Below, one piece after another: positions 1-11,554 of a DNA stretch of 64,000 nt. The translations under genes and the position numbers were made by a program. The number at the start of each line of letters is the position of its first letter. Within the stretch, counting starts at the first letter, position 1. The DNA is from Ophiosphaerella korrae (Eukaryota > Ascomycota > Dothideomycetes > Pleosporales > Phaeosphaeriaceae): assembly GCA_028456385.1 (NCBI GenBank), contig JALNQF010000009.1:372001-436000 (forward strand), written 5' to 3'. The notes under the pieces are model-generated. The model was not told the DNA's origin and searched no databases. It worked only from the letters and a program-made list of their open reading frames with translations.

Positions 1-1548
1 GAAGCACCGGTGGTGCGCTGTGTACCGCGTGAGTCCCTCGTCAGCGGCGGGGTTGTGAAAACCGGCGTTGGACACGAGGCCTTTCCAGGCATCGTCGTAG
101 AATAAGGGGTGCTGTTGCTGATTTCCGATGAAGATGGCGAGGTCGTGCTTGAGTTTTGTAAGACCAACAAGGGCGAGCGGCTCATTAGCGAGAACGTCTT
201 TGAGGACCCAGACGATTGACGCAATTTTGGCGAGGGCGGTGCCGGCGTGGCGTGTCGAGTTGTAAGGGACAGAATCGTGCAAGACGCGGCGAAGGTCGCG
301 CTCCGCAACGGCGGCGATAAGCGCGAGGACGTCTGTATTGAAGCGTGGTTTGGCGTTTTGACTCATGGCCAGGCTCCAGGGTGCGAAATGCATGGTGGTG
401 GGGAGGTTGGATTCGGTGCAGGAAAGCCGGTCGGCCCACATTGCTGTTGCCATTTCCCGGTTCATGGTCCGTAGCTGCAATTTTGTGATCTGGCCGCGCT
501 GATCTAGGTCGAGGGATTGGATGTGGTGTGGCAGCACGAACATCAAGAGGGGCGAAGTTCCAATTTTGGTGTAGGTGAAGGTGTAGATACCACGATTGTC
601 ATTGACCACAGCGGTTAGCTTTGCTTCGCATACAAAAGACCCAAATGCTCGGTCATACATGGCTTCACCCTCCGCCCCAAGTGGATTCCTTGCAGCCTGA
701 ATGGTGCCAGTGAATCCTGGAGCGCCGATGATAGTATTAGGGTCAAGCTTGAAAAACCTCATGGCATCGTAGTTGCTGCGTGGAACAGGGTTGATGTATA
801 TGAGCCAGTCACGGTTATTCATATCCTTTAGACGAAACTTAGCTGAGCGGCTTATGGCTATGGGCCCAATGCAGTCGGCGAAGCCTCGACCGTCGGTCTG
901 GATGGTGGGCATTGCATCCCTGTAGCCTGCTGTGATAAAGCTCATACCCTGGACCACCGGGAATGTGATGGTCGGCCTGGTTGGACTAGTGGAATTGTTG
1001 AGACTGATATTCACAGAAAATGGTAGATGTGTGTCTGTAGTGAGAAATGTGTGCTCATCGAGTTCTCTGGCCGACAACATGATCGACTGCTTTGGTGACG
1101 GATGGATGGATTTCTCTGCACCCTTCTGGCGGTCGCATTCTTCGACATGGCTAACACACATCCCCCAAGTCTTCACCATGCCAATCTCCTCCTTACCCTT
1201 TCCCCACCAAACAAAATATGGCTGCGTCCAAATGGGTTGGTTCTGCTCGCCTAGAAATGCATTGGCGTAGAACTTGTTCGTGTGCAATGTCCGTGTGTCA
1301 TCGTCTTCGATGCCCTTGCGTGGAATGGGATGATGGCGGCCAATTGGAATCTGAGGGAGAATGTTGTCTTCTTGGATGGGGACAAAGATGTTGTCAGGCG
1401 GAATCTCGGCGGCTACTGCTGCTACTGGAGAGGTAGAGCTAAGTGAAGTAAGGATGCTGCGGCGTGCGGAAAGCCATGATGAGCCCTTACGTGCTGCGGT
1501 GTTCTTGGTCATGGAGGTAGCGTTGGGCCTGGAGTAGGTTTGGCCCAT
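1..1548 (-). CDS. Endo-1,3-beta-glucanase, GH81 family (3' part outside window)
   Basis: This gene encodes a glycoside hydrolase of family 81, which cleaves internal beta-1,3-glucan bonds in fungal cell wall. The frame is open from the window edge to the ATG at 1548 (516 codons, no stop). The diagnostic N-terminal GH81 stretch lies near residues 70-105: a His-Thr-Asn-Lys-Phe-Tyr-Ala-Asn segment followed by Trp-Thr-Gln-Pro-Tyr-Phe-Val-Trp-Trp. A second ATG at 1512 is in frame. I prefer 1548 as the outermost, but either could be used. No signal peptide follows either ATG, which suggests an intracellular or septum-acting enzyme rather than a secreted one, unless an upstream exon was missed. The catalytic C-terminal half lies beyond the window. 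Family assignment is confident. Confidence 0.85.
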   Translation of the reverse strand, partial: MGQTYSRPNATSMTKNTAARKGSSWLSARRSILTSLSSTSPVAAVAAEIPPDNIFVPIQEDNILPQIPIGRHHPIPRKGIEDDDTRTLHTNKFYANAFLGEQNQPIWTQPYFVWWGKGKEEIGMVKTWGMCVSHVEECDRQKGAEKSIHPSPKQSIMLSARELDEHTFLTTDTHLPFSVNISLNNSTSPTRPTITFPVVQGMSFITAGYRDAMPTIQTDGRGFADCIGPIAISRSAKFRLKDMNNRDWLIYINPVPRSNYDAMRFFKLDPNTIIGAPGFTGTIQAARNPLGAEGEAMYDRAFGSFVCEAKLTAVVNDNRGIYTFTYTKIGTSPLLMFVLPHHIQSLDLDQRGQITKLQLRTMNREMATAMWADRLSCTESNLPTTMHFAPWSLAMSQNAKPRFNTDVLALIAAVAERDLRRVLHDSVPYNSTRHAGTALAKIASIVWVLKDVLANEPLALVGLTKLKHDLAIFIGNQQQHPLFYDDAWKGLVSNAGFHNPAADEGLTRYTAHHRCF

Positions 1549-2301
1549 GGATGTTAGAGTAGGGTTGATAAAATGAATTTAAGATAGGTGCTGATGACTT
1601 AACAATAAGAGCATGTAGGTCGGGTAATTAAAGACGATGCGGTCGGAGGAATGGGTTAAGCGCGAGAGTGCAGAGCCAGCCCATTTTCAACCAAGCCCAG
1701 AAGGGGCGATTGTGAATGGCTGTAATAGAAGTCAACTGACGATCATGACACCGGTCCAACGCAATCATCTCGACCTTGATATTAGTATGTCAATGTATCC
1801 GTCTCGTATCAACATAAGGCGAGTAATCGCACAGCGTTTATACTTTACGGAGCGACACGTGTGACATCACGTGAGTTGCCTCACCAAGCATCGCATGGGA
1901 CGGCGGTGAGACACAAGGATAGCCAGTAATGCTTAACCCATATAAACAATTCTGTTACATTTGATTCGGTCCTACACGCGCACCATAGCACCTATAATAG
2001 TCTACCGTTTCCGCCCCCATCCCAGCCCGCGCACCAGGTAAGCGTCAACCTACTGTGCCGCACATCCGAATTTCTCCTTTCTGGGAAAATATACCAAGGC
2101 CGCTATACCAGGCTACCTTGGTACCTGCATACTCATACAAGACAACAAAGGAAATCATACGCAAGGAAATGGGGGGAAATGATGCCACCTCGACTCCGGG
2201 TGATTACGGAGGAGGATTTAGGACTATATCCAAAGCCATGTACACTTGAAAGCAATGTGCGCCGGTCAACGTGCGCCAATTACAATTTCATTGAGACTAA
2301 T
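1549..2301. other. Intergenic: GH81 promoter and exchanger 3' flank
   Basis: Between the GH81 start and the exchanger stop I see no convincing gene. Short open frames here (for example 1637-1864 and 2055-2249) lack family resemblance and plausible start context. The segment should hold the GH81 promoter and the exchanger terminator. Confidence 0.6.
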
Positions 2302-4010
2302 TCAAGCAAGCTTGAAGAAACTTTCAATGACCTTGGGGCCAATGTCGCCTACCACCTCGTCGGGGCAGATGTAGAATGAGAGACCGATGATGGCATAGAT
2401 GCCAACGCACATGGCGCCTTCGAGGTAATTGCTCTTGCCGTCCTGGATGAGGTAATTGACGATGAGGACGGAGATGAAGAAGACGATGGTCTCGAAGCCC
2501 TTGAAGTGCAATGTCATGGGTTGGCCCATAATCCAGCCCAGGATGACGAGGAAGGGTGTGACGAAGAGAGCAATTTGTAAGGAGCTGCCAACAGCCACGT
2601 TGATGGCGAGATCCATCTTGTCCTTGTACGCGACAATAACGGCGGTGACGTGCTCAGCTGCGTTTCCAACGATGGGGATCAGGATTAGGCCGACAAAGGT
2701 CTTGCTGATGTGTGCAGATTCGACGATGGCATCAATGCTACCAACCAAGTAATCGGCGCATACAGAGACCATGACGGTGACGAAAACAAGTGCAACACCG
2801 GCTGCAGTAGGCGAGAGAATTTGGGGCTCCTCATCCTCCTTGTTCTGTCCGTTGGATTCCCCATTTGTCAGTTGGTTCTCCGCATCACTGCTGCGTCCCT
2901 CGGCCTCCACACCAGAGAATAGATGGTGGTGTGATTTCAGCTGGAAATAGAGATACAGAACGTAAATGACGAGCAGGATGATGGAGGTTCCGTGTGAGAG
3001 CACGAGGATGTTGTTGTCAGACTCTTGGTCGTCGGTCTTGCCATTGTTCATGACCGCGTATAGGGTGGCGGGGATGATGAGCGAGGCAGATGCGACGGCC
3101 ATGAGCGAAGACATGGTGGATGCGACAGTCGAGTTGAATTTGCTCTCGTCATGCTTGATGCCAGCGGCGAGGAAACAGCAACCGAGGACCTATTGAGTTA
3201 GCGTGGAAAATGCGGGATGAGCGGATGTGGCTCACCAGCAGCATGTTGGACAGAATGCTGCCTAGCATGCTGGACTGGACAATTCGGATCTCGCCCTTCC
3301 TAAGCGCAACAATTGAGACCTGCTAGAGTCAGCGAGAGGCGCGGCGCATGTTGGCGCAAACTTACAATGAGTTCGACGGCATTTCCAAACGACGCATTCA
3401 TCAAACCACCCAGGGTTTGGCCTAGTTTAGCGGACAATTCCTCCGTGGCAAAACTAAGCAACGAGGCGAGCGGAATGATGGCAATGAAATTGAGGACGAA
3501 GATGGTGGTTGGGTTCCAGTGCAGTTCGCCGGCGATGATTCCCAGTGGTACAAAAACGAGCAAGTAATTGACGTAGTTGCTGGTCAGCGTCGCATATGTG
3601 AGGTGCGCGATGTGCTTGGGTAGCGATTTCCACCGCGGCTCGTCATTGTGGGCGGTAGTATTGTTGTTGTTGCTGTTGCCGAGGAGAGCTGTGGCCTCGG
3701 TGGCGCCGTTTGGAGCCATCTGATTCTGGTTGTAAGACCCGTGACGCCCAAGACGGTGAAAGTCTCGTTTGATGTTTTCTACAAGGCGGCGCAATTAGCG
3801 GCGAGTCGTCTGGCGTAGTGACACGAGCACGCGCAACTGGAGTTTGATAATGGAGCAGCGACGGGCGGGATTGCGACGTGTTACGTTGGCCAGTAAGTGT
3901 GGGACGGTGATGGTGTGGTCTCAACCAGAACCAGGACACGACCCTGTCGGTTGCGGGAGCGAGGGCAAGGGGTGGGAGAAAAAACCAAAGAAGCACTGTT
4001 ACTCACTCAT
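2302..4010 (-). CDS. Vacuolar Ca2+/H+ exchanger, CAX/Vcx1 family
   Basis: This is an integral membrane antiporter that exchanges cytosolic Ca2+ for vacuolar H+. Both CAX alpha repeats are visible: GNAVELIV at the end of the second exon, and [13 protein letters not shown] in the last exon. There are about eleven hydrophobic segments. Introns are 3320-3365 and 3190-3235 (46 nt each); joining them gives a continuous family-like sequence. The 5' end is inferred. A four-base exon, ATG plus A at 4010-4007 followed by GTGAGT, can be spliced to 3778 (acceptor TTGTAG) and stays in frame, giving a start Met-Lys-Asn-Ile-Lys. The alternative is the internal Met at 3720. A Glu/Asn-rich hydrophilic loop separates the two halves, as is usual for fungal Vcx1 proteins. 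Function is confident; the first exon is tentative. Confidence 0.9.
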
Positions 4011-4696
4011 TGTGGTGCTTGTGATGAGAATGCGTCGGAGGACACAAAGGGTGGGCGCGACAAGGGCAGTATATGGGCAGATGAGCAGATGACAGAGGGT
4101 CAAGAGCAGGACTCAATTGGCTGGCCCAGGCTGGGCAGCAGGGCTTCGAGTGGTCAAGAGATCGGCGCAAAGGCGGGAAGTGTGTATGAAGAGGGGTTGA
4201 GCTGTGCTTAGGCCGGGACTTAAGAAGGACGAGGAACGTTTAGCGCACTGGCAAATAGAGGTTGGAAGGCGCAGCAATGTTTCGGCGCGAGGTTGGCAAG
4301 TGGCCGGTGCGGTTTATCAACACAGCCAGCTTGCCAAGCGCCTCCTCTCGCCCTGCAGCGATAGCTTCGAGGGCCATCTGTTGCACAGGAAATATCGGAA
4401 ATATCCTGGATCCGACGCCTGCACACAGGTTTTCGCCTCGCCTCCACCGTCTCCATGCTCCCTTACTGGACGAGGTGACGTCACGCCAGCAGCGACGACC
4501 TGAATCGACGCATGCACTAGTCGCCTAACCGACCCAGCACCACCACACTACCACCAGGCAAAGCAGTCAACAGATGCGAGGCCTGCACCACCGCTTCGCC
4601 GAGGCGGCGGAGCGTCGTGTCTGCGTTGCGCGGCAGACTTGCTCTTCGACCTGGCACTACCGAATGCTCGCACAGCACATGATACAGCTTCTGCTG
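4011..4696. other. Intergenic: exchanger promoter region
   Basis: No gene is supported. Several short overlapping frames on both strands (4204-4528) show no protein-like features. The segment is the upstream region of the exchanger gene. Confidence 0.5.
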
Positions 4697-5080
4697 CTAG
4701 CTGTTTCGCAACCGCGTCCCAGAAAGACACGTTCTTCTACGTCTCCTACTTCTGCCTACTATACTCATTTCCTCCCTTCTCAACTCCGTAAAGGCGCTCT
4801 TGTTCAACATTCTTGGCTTGCACGGCGGAGCCCTAGGCATTTCCTCTTGGTTCTTGGGATTGGGCCAATCAGCCGCTGCGCCACTAGGCTGAGCACCAAC
4901 ATTCTTTTCGGCCGAGTGCCCTGTTCGCCCGCCGGAGACGGACGATCGAGTAATTCCAAAGAACATCAAAGAAATCATCAGCATGCCCAACTTCCTACGA
5001 GTGTCAGCACAGCCAGCTTGTCAGATTCTTATCAGTAAACATCACGAATAAGTTAACTACATTAGGCCATTCGTAGACAT
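4697..5080 (-). CDS. Possible small single-pass membrane protein
   Basis: I do not recognise this gene. A 20-nt first exon (5080-5061) splices over a 66-nt intron (4995-5060, donor GTAGTT, CTGAC branch, acceptor CGTAG) into an open frame ending at 4697. The product is 105 residues. It starts Met-Ser-Thr-Asn-Gly-Leu-Met and has a hydrophobic stretch at about residues 8-23 (LGMLMISLMFFGI), then a hydrophilic, basic C-terminus with an RRRRR run. The exact frame match across the intron and the good branch site favour a real gene. Against it, a second minus-strand frame (4548-4730) also looks partly coding, so the 3' end may be spliced differently. No function is proposed. Confidence 0.35.
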
Positions 5081-5317
5081 GACATCTTCTCAACTCATCA
5101 TCTAAGCCACACACACACGCGCAAGAAGAATATTTCAAAATGTATTTGCATTGTGCATAGTTATTCCTAATGCAATCCGTAAGAACTGGCTATTTGCAAT
5201 ACCGCCAAGAAATGCTCTCGACGCTTTGAAAATACAGACACTGAGAACATGAAAACCAGAGGAAAAAAGGCATGCTCAAACAAAAGACAAGAGTTAGAAC
5301 CGGTCTCGACAGACACC

Positions 5318-7623
5318 TTAGCACGCATAACCCCAACCCTGATTCACATGTCCGCCATAACCGCCCATCTGCTGTGCATATCCATTTGCCTGCGATGGCT
5401 GATGCTGCGTGAACGTCCCATTGTATCGCGACGCTCGCTGCGAATCAAGAGCCGGCTGGTTCCACACAGAAGTGTCCGCACCATACTGCTGTGGCTGAGT
5501 ATTCCGCGCCGGATAGTTCCATGCAGAAGATTTGGTACCGTACTGGTATGAGTTCTGAACGGGATTGTTCCATGCAGACGAGTTGGCGCCATATTGCTGC
5601 GAGCCCTGATTACTCCACGCAGATCCATACTGCTGCGCACCCTGCACCCGACCAAACTGACCGCCATTGAATCGCACCTGGTCCTGCCAGTTGTTCTGCA
5701 TCGCAAGCCCAGACCTAACCTGCGGATACTGATTTGCGGGTGCAGCGTCGAACCCGGGGTGCTGTGGCGCACGCTGGCTCTGCACAAACTGCGCCGCGTT
5801 GAATTGGGTCGCTGTGCAGACCCGCATGCCAGGAGGAGGTGACATTCGCTCGGGCACAGAGATTCCATACAGTGCCTGCAAGTTGTGCTGGATCTGCACC
5901 GAGTTGGGGGTGATGCCGGAAGGAGGGGTGATCATACGAGGAGTAGCAGCCACCTGCTGTTGAGGCGGGAACTGGTACGAATAGTCCAAGCCCTGTTCTT
6001 TTTGAGTTGAATTGAAGCCGAGGCCGGGGAGAGGGGCCATGTTAGTCTGGCTTGGTTGCTGTTGGGGAGCGTGGGAGTTGCGCTCATTCCGGTTGGGGCT
6101 GAAACCGAGGCCGGGAAGCGGAGCGACGACAGGTGAAATTGCAACCATGTTTACTTGGAGTGGTAGTTGGTGGGGGCGTGCAAGCTCCGCGCGTTCCGGG
6201 TGTTATTGAACCAGAAACCAGGAGGAGCAGCTGCACGACAAGGCATATGGGCCTGAGCTGTCTGGTGTACGGCGTTCAACTTCCGCTCACTCTGAGCCTT
6301 GAAGCTGGGAAGAAGTTGTTGTTTAGTAACACTGATTAGTTCGTTTAAGCCAGGAAGAAGCTGCTGTTTAGCGAAATTGGTAGATTCCTTGATTCCAGGA
6401 CACTTGACGACTGCAGATACAATCGCTGGATCGGCCTTGATATCATACCCAGGATAAAAATGAACTGAACTCTGCGAAGATGCCGTACTCTTACTCCAAG
6501 AAGACGCCTCACTAGAACTCGTGGACAGTGGCTGCTGAGGAAATGCTTTATGATACTCTTCAGGATGAGCATCCCAAAACTTATGCGCTTCCCTGCGCTT
6601 AGCGAGGAAGTCGATCGCATCGCTATCACCCTTTGCGAGCCACTCGTTGATTTGCCTGGATGAGTAGTTCTCAGCCAAGTTCATTTCTTGTCGCTCCTGC
6701 CCATATGCGCGTTGAAACTCTTCAAAGTAAAAGTAATCAGAACCTTCCTCGAAGTCGAATGTCGTAAATGGAATGTGCTCCGTAAGACTCTTATACTTCC
6801 TGAAGAGCTGAATTCCCAAATCCCTCACAATTCCATCGTGATGTTTTGCAGACACCAGAGGGACGCCGGGGAGTTCTTTGCCATCCCTATCAACAGGAAG
6901 ATACGTGAAGTTGTTCATGGGAACCAAGTTCGGGGGATTATGGTCGAATCGATCAGCCATATCAACCGTCATCCTCGGCGGGCCTTGTAGGCGGCGAGAA
7001 CCCATATTCTTACGAAGGAAGCCAGGAACCTTCTTGCAGCCGTTGAGCGTGACGGGGTACGTTTCCTGCCATGGCTCTAGGGGCACAACTTGCTTGCCGA
7101 ATCCTCCCCATCCAGGAGGGTTCATCCCAGCAACAATAAAGTCGTGACACGTCATCTCCAGATCCACGGCCTTGCGCTCGAGAATATCGATAACCAGCAA
7201 ACCCGCAAGCTCAAACAACAGACTCCGATCAATAACGCACAAAGTCAACCCAGCACGCACCAACTTCCTCAAAACCTGCGGCGCCACGGTATTAGATCGG
7301 TACGACACGTTGTCCTCCGCATACGCCGTGATGTACGCCTGAGGTGCGTAGTCCTTGAGCACCTCCACAATCATGACCTTCAGCTCACCAATCGCCATCT
7401 CGTGTTTATCGCCGTGCTGCATCCAGTACACCACCGTCTCGTCGCAGCCGAACACGCCATAGACACCATGAGACACCTCTGTGGCAACCGCCATGCTCTT
7501 CAACATCTCCGCCATCACCTTAAATGCAGCCGCAAATCCCAGCACGAATCCTGCTGCCCCAAACACGCGCGCAGGCGTGCGCAGCGGAGCCGAAAGCGCC
7601 ATGGCGTGTGTGGCGATCCGCAT
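5318..7623 (-). CDS. Uncharacterised protein with Gln/Asn/Tyr-rich repeat tail
   Basis: No known family is recognised. The model has two exons, 7623-6155 and 6098-5318, joined over a 56-nt intron (donor GTAAAC, acceptor TTTCAG). The spliced length is exactly 750 codons. The N-terminus has a hydrophobic Ala/Gly/Phe segment at about residues 16-40. The middle (to about residue 400) is globular in composition. The tail holds repeats of two kinds: a Pro-Gly-Leu-Gly-Phe block followed by Asn/Arg and His-Ala-Pro, and five copies of a Gln-Tyr-Gly...Ser-x-Trp-Asn unit between about 5400 and 5660. The intron itself also encodes one PGLGF block in a shifted frame, so splicing could be optional. Starts at 7623 and 7602 are both possible; 7602 has the better Kozak context. 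An alternative is two separate genes meeting at 6150. Confidence 0.6.
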
Positions 7624-8830
7624 GAGTAAGGCGAATCGACAATCGAAGTTGAATCTTAGAAAGAAGTAAGGAGGTGATGAGTCGTTCGTGACCGTCGAGG
7701 TTAAGCAAATGTGGGCGTTATGGCGAAACAATTGTCACAGGTGAGTTGGGGAGCTGCTCTTTTGTAGACACGGAGGAAGCGTTGTGATTGTCTGTGCTGG
7801 GGAAGCATTGTGTGGGTGACGTGGATGCAGCATTGTAGTCACTTGTTTCCCCCGCTTTGTGGGTGAATCTTGAGCGTGTTTGTGAGGGGAGGGGGAGGTG
7901 AATGAGTGTGTTTGGGTTAGCGTGTATTTAGGGAGGTGGATGTCGGTGATTCAAGCGAATGGGTTTAGGATATGACTTTGATGAGACTTGAGTAGGTGGT
8001 GTAGATGGTTTGAAGTCGCCTAGGCCTAGTTTTGAGATGTAGTAATACGTAAGTTTTTTTTTTTTTTTGTGGTGAAATGAGAAGATGCTTGACTTGGGTT
8101 GCTCGGTATAACTACTGTTTGATGTATCTCAACGCAGAATCGAGGGAAAGGATAGTCCAGCGGAGAGTGGAGGATGACTTCAATATAGATCTAGGTGGGT
8201 TACGCGTTTTTCAACTATACTATCTCCAAGAGCTATCAATTGCAAATTGAACGAAACACACACGGTTTGGAATGTGGAAGACTGTTCTATCTATTCTAGT
8301 ATGTGCGTTGCCTTCGCCCGATATTGATACAAAAATTCGAACCAAACAAGAGCAAATCTCTTGCCTTCAGCGTATGGAGACATTGAAGGTTAAAGATATC
8401 CATTCTCTGATTAAGCAATCCGCAAAGGTTGTTAATCGGGCGTTCTTAATATTCATCACTTGTAGTTATCATTTGATTCTATTCATGGAACAAAGAACCT
8501 CGAGTAGTAAATCCTTTTTTCCAAACTGTTTCTCACAAGACTAGCAATTTCAAACATGTACTTCACAATGAGTGGCAAGGTTTTTAGTACGACAGGAGGG
8601 CGGTCAAAATGGCTTTCTCGAGTTTCTTGTTGGTTGTCTTGGTAAACTGAAATGATGGGGAAACAACTCTACTTGTATTGATGCCGAACGTAGATAATAT
8701 ATAATATACTATAGGTTAACTAAGGATATTCTATTGCTCTAGCTATACTTGCAAATATCTTGAAAAGGGTTTTAGTAGCTTAAGCAGCTTCTCGCTGCTA
8801 TATTTCATGTGGCCAACGTCCTAACGCAAA
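7624..8830. other. Intergenic, AT-rich upstream of HET gene
   Basis: Upstream region of the repeat-tail protein and of the HET gene. It contains a T-run at about 8053. The 90-codon frame at 8272-8544 has no recognisable features. No gene is supported. Confidence 0.5.
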
Positions 8831-9654
8831 ATGAACTCTGCAACAATTAGCGCATCCCTCTACGACGACGTTCCCCTACGATCAGGCAATGGTCGATTCC
8901 GACTTCTCACTTTGCTGCCGGGCCAGCGCGGCGAAGTCATCAAATGCCGCCTATTCGCAGCGTCAGTAGATAAGCGGCCATACACTACTTTGTCCTACGT
9001 CTGGGGCGATGTGTCCATCACGAAATCTATCGTCGTGAACAAGGAAAACATCAATGTAACGGTTAACCTTGAAGCCGCCCTACAATACATACGGGAGCAG
9101 ACGAGATCTGTGACTATATGGGTAGATGCATTGTGTATTAACCAATCCGACAACCGAGAAAAGGGAAGCCGGGTAGCAATGATGGGCCAGATATACGAAC
9201 AGTGTGCTCAATGTTATATTTGGCTCGGATGTCCAGAAACAGACCACCCTTCAGATAGTCAGTAGTTCATCGTGCTTTCCATTGCCGGAGCCTTCAGGTG
9301 CTGGCAAGCTCTAAGATAGTTATCTTGACCTTGATCCATTTCAGTTCTTCCGGCACTTTGTCAATGGCGGCCACATATGGGAACTGCCGCAGCTTGGCGG
9401 AAATTTAAAACTGAGTCTTCCACTTTTACCAGCATCAAATCTGGATTCGTTGTGGAAAGGATTTTCTACAATCGCGGCAAGCAAGTGGTGGTCCCGGGTA
9501 TGTAGCAGCTATTTCATACCTCCCCGGGAGTCACAACTGACTTAGCTCACCCATGTAGATATGGACCGCCCAAGAGGCCATCCTCCCATCAAATTGCGTA
9601 ATAATGTACGGCATATACAAAGCTGACTGGGCAGACCAAGGTTGTCGAGAATGA
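8831..9654 (+). pseudogene. Truncated HET (heterokaryon incompatibility) domain gene
   Basis: This is the N-terminal part of a HET-domain gene; such genes trigger cell death when incompatible fungal individuals fuse. Three exons are readable: 8831-9261, 9320-9497 and 9559-9654, with introns of 58 and 61 nt. HET landmarks are YTTLSYVWGD near residue 55, IWVDALCINQ near residue 97, and the later WWSRIWTAQEAILPS block that spans the second intron. Similarity stops after about residue 230 (9630), where DNA of an antisense gene begins. The chimeric frame then ends at 9654. Full-length HET proteins run several hundred residues longer, so this copy has lost its C-terminal part. Function is probably lost. 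Family assignment is confident; the break point is approximate. Confidence 0.75.
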
Positions 9655-10315
9655 GCATTAGCTGTTTCTGCTCTTTGATCTTGGTGGAGTCTGCAGTCCT
9701 GAGCCATGCGCGCGCACTAGCGTCCCACTCTGCCAACTGTGCTCGAGAAATCTCGGCCTGGCATGCTGCTGTGAGACATGAAAATGGTGTTTCTTCATTT
9801 TTCTCAAAGCTTGTTACGATCTCGCTTCTGCGATCTTTAACAACTTCAACCCATATAGATATCGCCTCAGGAGCATCAAATAGCCGCGCTAGCATACATG
9901 CGAGGAGCTGTATCTGGATAGCGGAAGTGGACGAGGTAACCGAAGTAGCTGCCGCCCATATCGAAGTCCCGTCAGCTCCGACGTACTCCCCGAACACTGC
10001 TGTTTCGCCTCCGGATGTGGCTTGTAATTTGGCAGAGCGGGCTATCTCTGAAACTCTTGTTCCATAAGCCTCCATCAAATTGGGCGTTGGCGCGCATGTA
10101 CCCTCGAAAAGGGCACCCAAGCGCCGAGCCGTAACGTGAATCTGACCATTTTCTGCCTTGTTCTTCCTTTTATCTGATAAACATTGACCAATTGAGCGAT
10201 ATTCCTTCGGTGCCTCTGTCTTGATAAGACTGAAGTCAAAATTAATCTGCGCTGCGGCCACAGTGACCTCATTGGTTACTGCACACAGTGCTGCCCGAAG
10301 CCTGTTAATAGACAT
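9629..10315 (-). pseudogene. Truncated fungal NLR-associated-type protein, N-terminal part
   Basis: The frame starts at ATG 10315 (Met-Ser-Ile-Asn-Arg-Leu) and reads about 228 residues before its resemblance ends. The segment with Ala-Trp-Leu-Arg-Thr-Ala-Asp and Leu-Met-Leu-Ile-Leu-Asp-Asn near residues 200-225 matches my memory of a large fungal family of helical proteins often found with incompatibility genes; I cannot give its official name. Family members continue well beyond this motif. Here the sequence instead runs antisense into the third exon of the HET gene (9559-9640) and stops at 9542. The truncation and the HET truncation share one junction, so one rearrangement may explain both. 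No catalytic motif is visible. Confidence 0.55.
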
Positions 10316-11554
10316 TTATTGGCGGTCGATGAGCGACTGGAGAACCGGAAATAGGGACAAAGGAGGGAATGTGCCCTCAATAAATAGCCTCAAGCAGAAA
10401 TGCGAATGAAGAATCGATATAATGAGGCAGTGGTTGAGGTTGCTTACGTATCGCACAGCCTTTCAGATTTCATCCTCCACTACCCCGCACGATGTAGGCT
10501 GTAAATATCTAACGAAGGGAAAGCAGTCGCGCTGCCTTCGGGCAAAGCACGGAGTGCACTTGTTTCATCTCAAACCCGATGCCAAACATATAGTCGCCGT
10601 GTATGAGGCCTGCCGCCTTCACTCCTAAGGTTTCAAGCTGACCTACTCTGGGCATTAGCAACCAGTCGACTTTGCAACTCTGCACTATCACCTGAGTCGC
10701 CTTTCAATATGCCTTATTCTACAGGCGTATACGGGAGATAGAGTAACAGCCGAGGAGTGTATTAACTTAATATTGATTTGTCGTAGCCTAGCGTAAACGA
10801 GGAGCTTTTCAGTTGCGCAGGCTTTGGTTATAATTTATGTAACGGTATTGAAAGCTATTTGACCACTGCAAACAGGGAGAGTAGCGAGCCTGCTTAGTTG
10901 CACTCTTGTAAGGTAGCGAATCTAGTTAACAGAGAGTTAGTTTAATTACAAGCTTGAAAGCTTTACACAGCTATACCCGCATTTCCATTTACTTGTAATT
11001 ACCAACAATTTCTCACGCTTAATTTGTAATTCTTTATGATCTTTGAGATCCATTCTAATTATTTGGGATGTCCGAATAACGATCTAATCGGTTATCAAGC
11101 ATCAGTCTTGTCATTGACTAGCGTCTAACGCTTAGGTATATAAGCATCCTATCAGCATATCAAAGAGATAAGCCGCCAAGGGTCAGCTATACATGATCGA
11201 AGGGAGTGCAGTGTCTCCACGGATTATTCTAATGTCCCAATGGCTTACACCCCAGGTGAAGTTTGCGAGGCACTGAGTGCGCCTACCATCTTTGTTGGTT
11301 TTCGCCTGACCACTTCTAAGTGTTCTCTCCATTACGGCTTAGGTAGTTTCCACTATACTCTATACGTCGCAAAACGAACTCAGCCATCGACTCCGCCCAA
11401 ACGCCAAGGGAAATCGAAGACAAGCCTCGGCTAAAACCTGAGTAACCTGCACTCCGTTCCTCGTGGAGTCACATGTGTTTTCTCATGAAGTATATGAAGC
11501 AACGCTGGCGATCGCGTCAGCTTTGCATTTTCAGCCTTGCTTCTAACGTTTACC
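10316..11554. other. AT-rich intergenic region
   Basis: No gene is supported. Base composition becomes AT-rich at about 10700-11170, with several short TTGTAATT-type motifs in both orientations, as in RIP-mutated fungal DNA. A 60-codon minus frame at 10509-10691 looks mildly protein-like (GDYMFGIGFEM), but I cannot tie it to a family. Confidence 0.45.

Noticed and set aside
4574..5038. 154-codon plus-strand frame
   Set aside because: Arg/Ser-rich with no domain or proper context; the opposite strand gives a better spliced small gene.
8272..8544. 90-codon plus-strand frame
   Set aside because: AT-rich intergenic sequence without signal peptide, domain or splice evidence.
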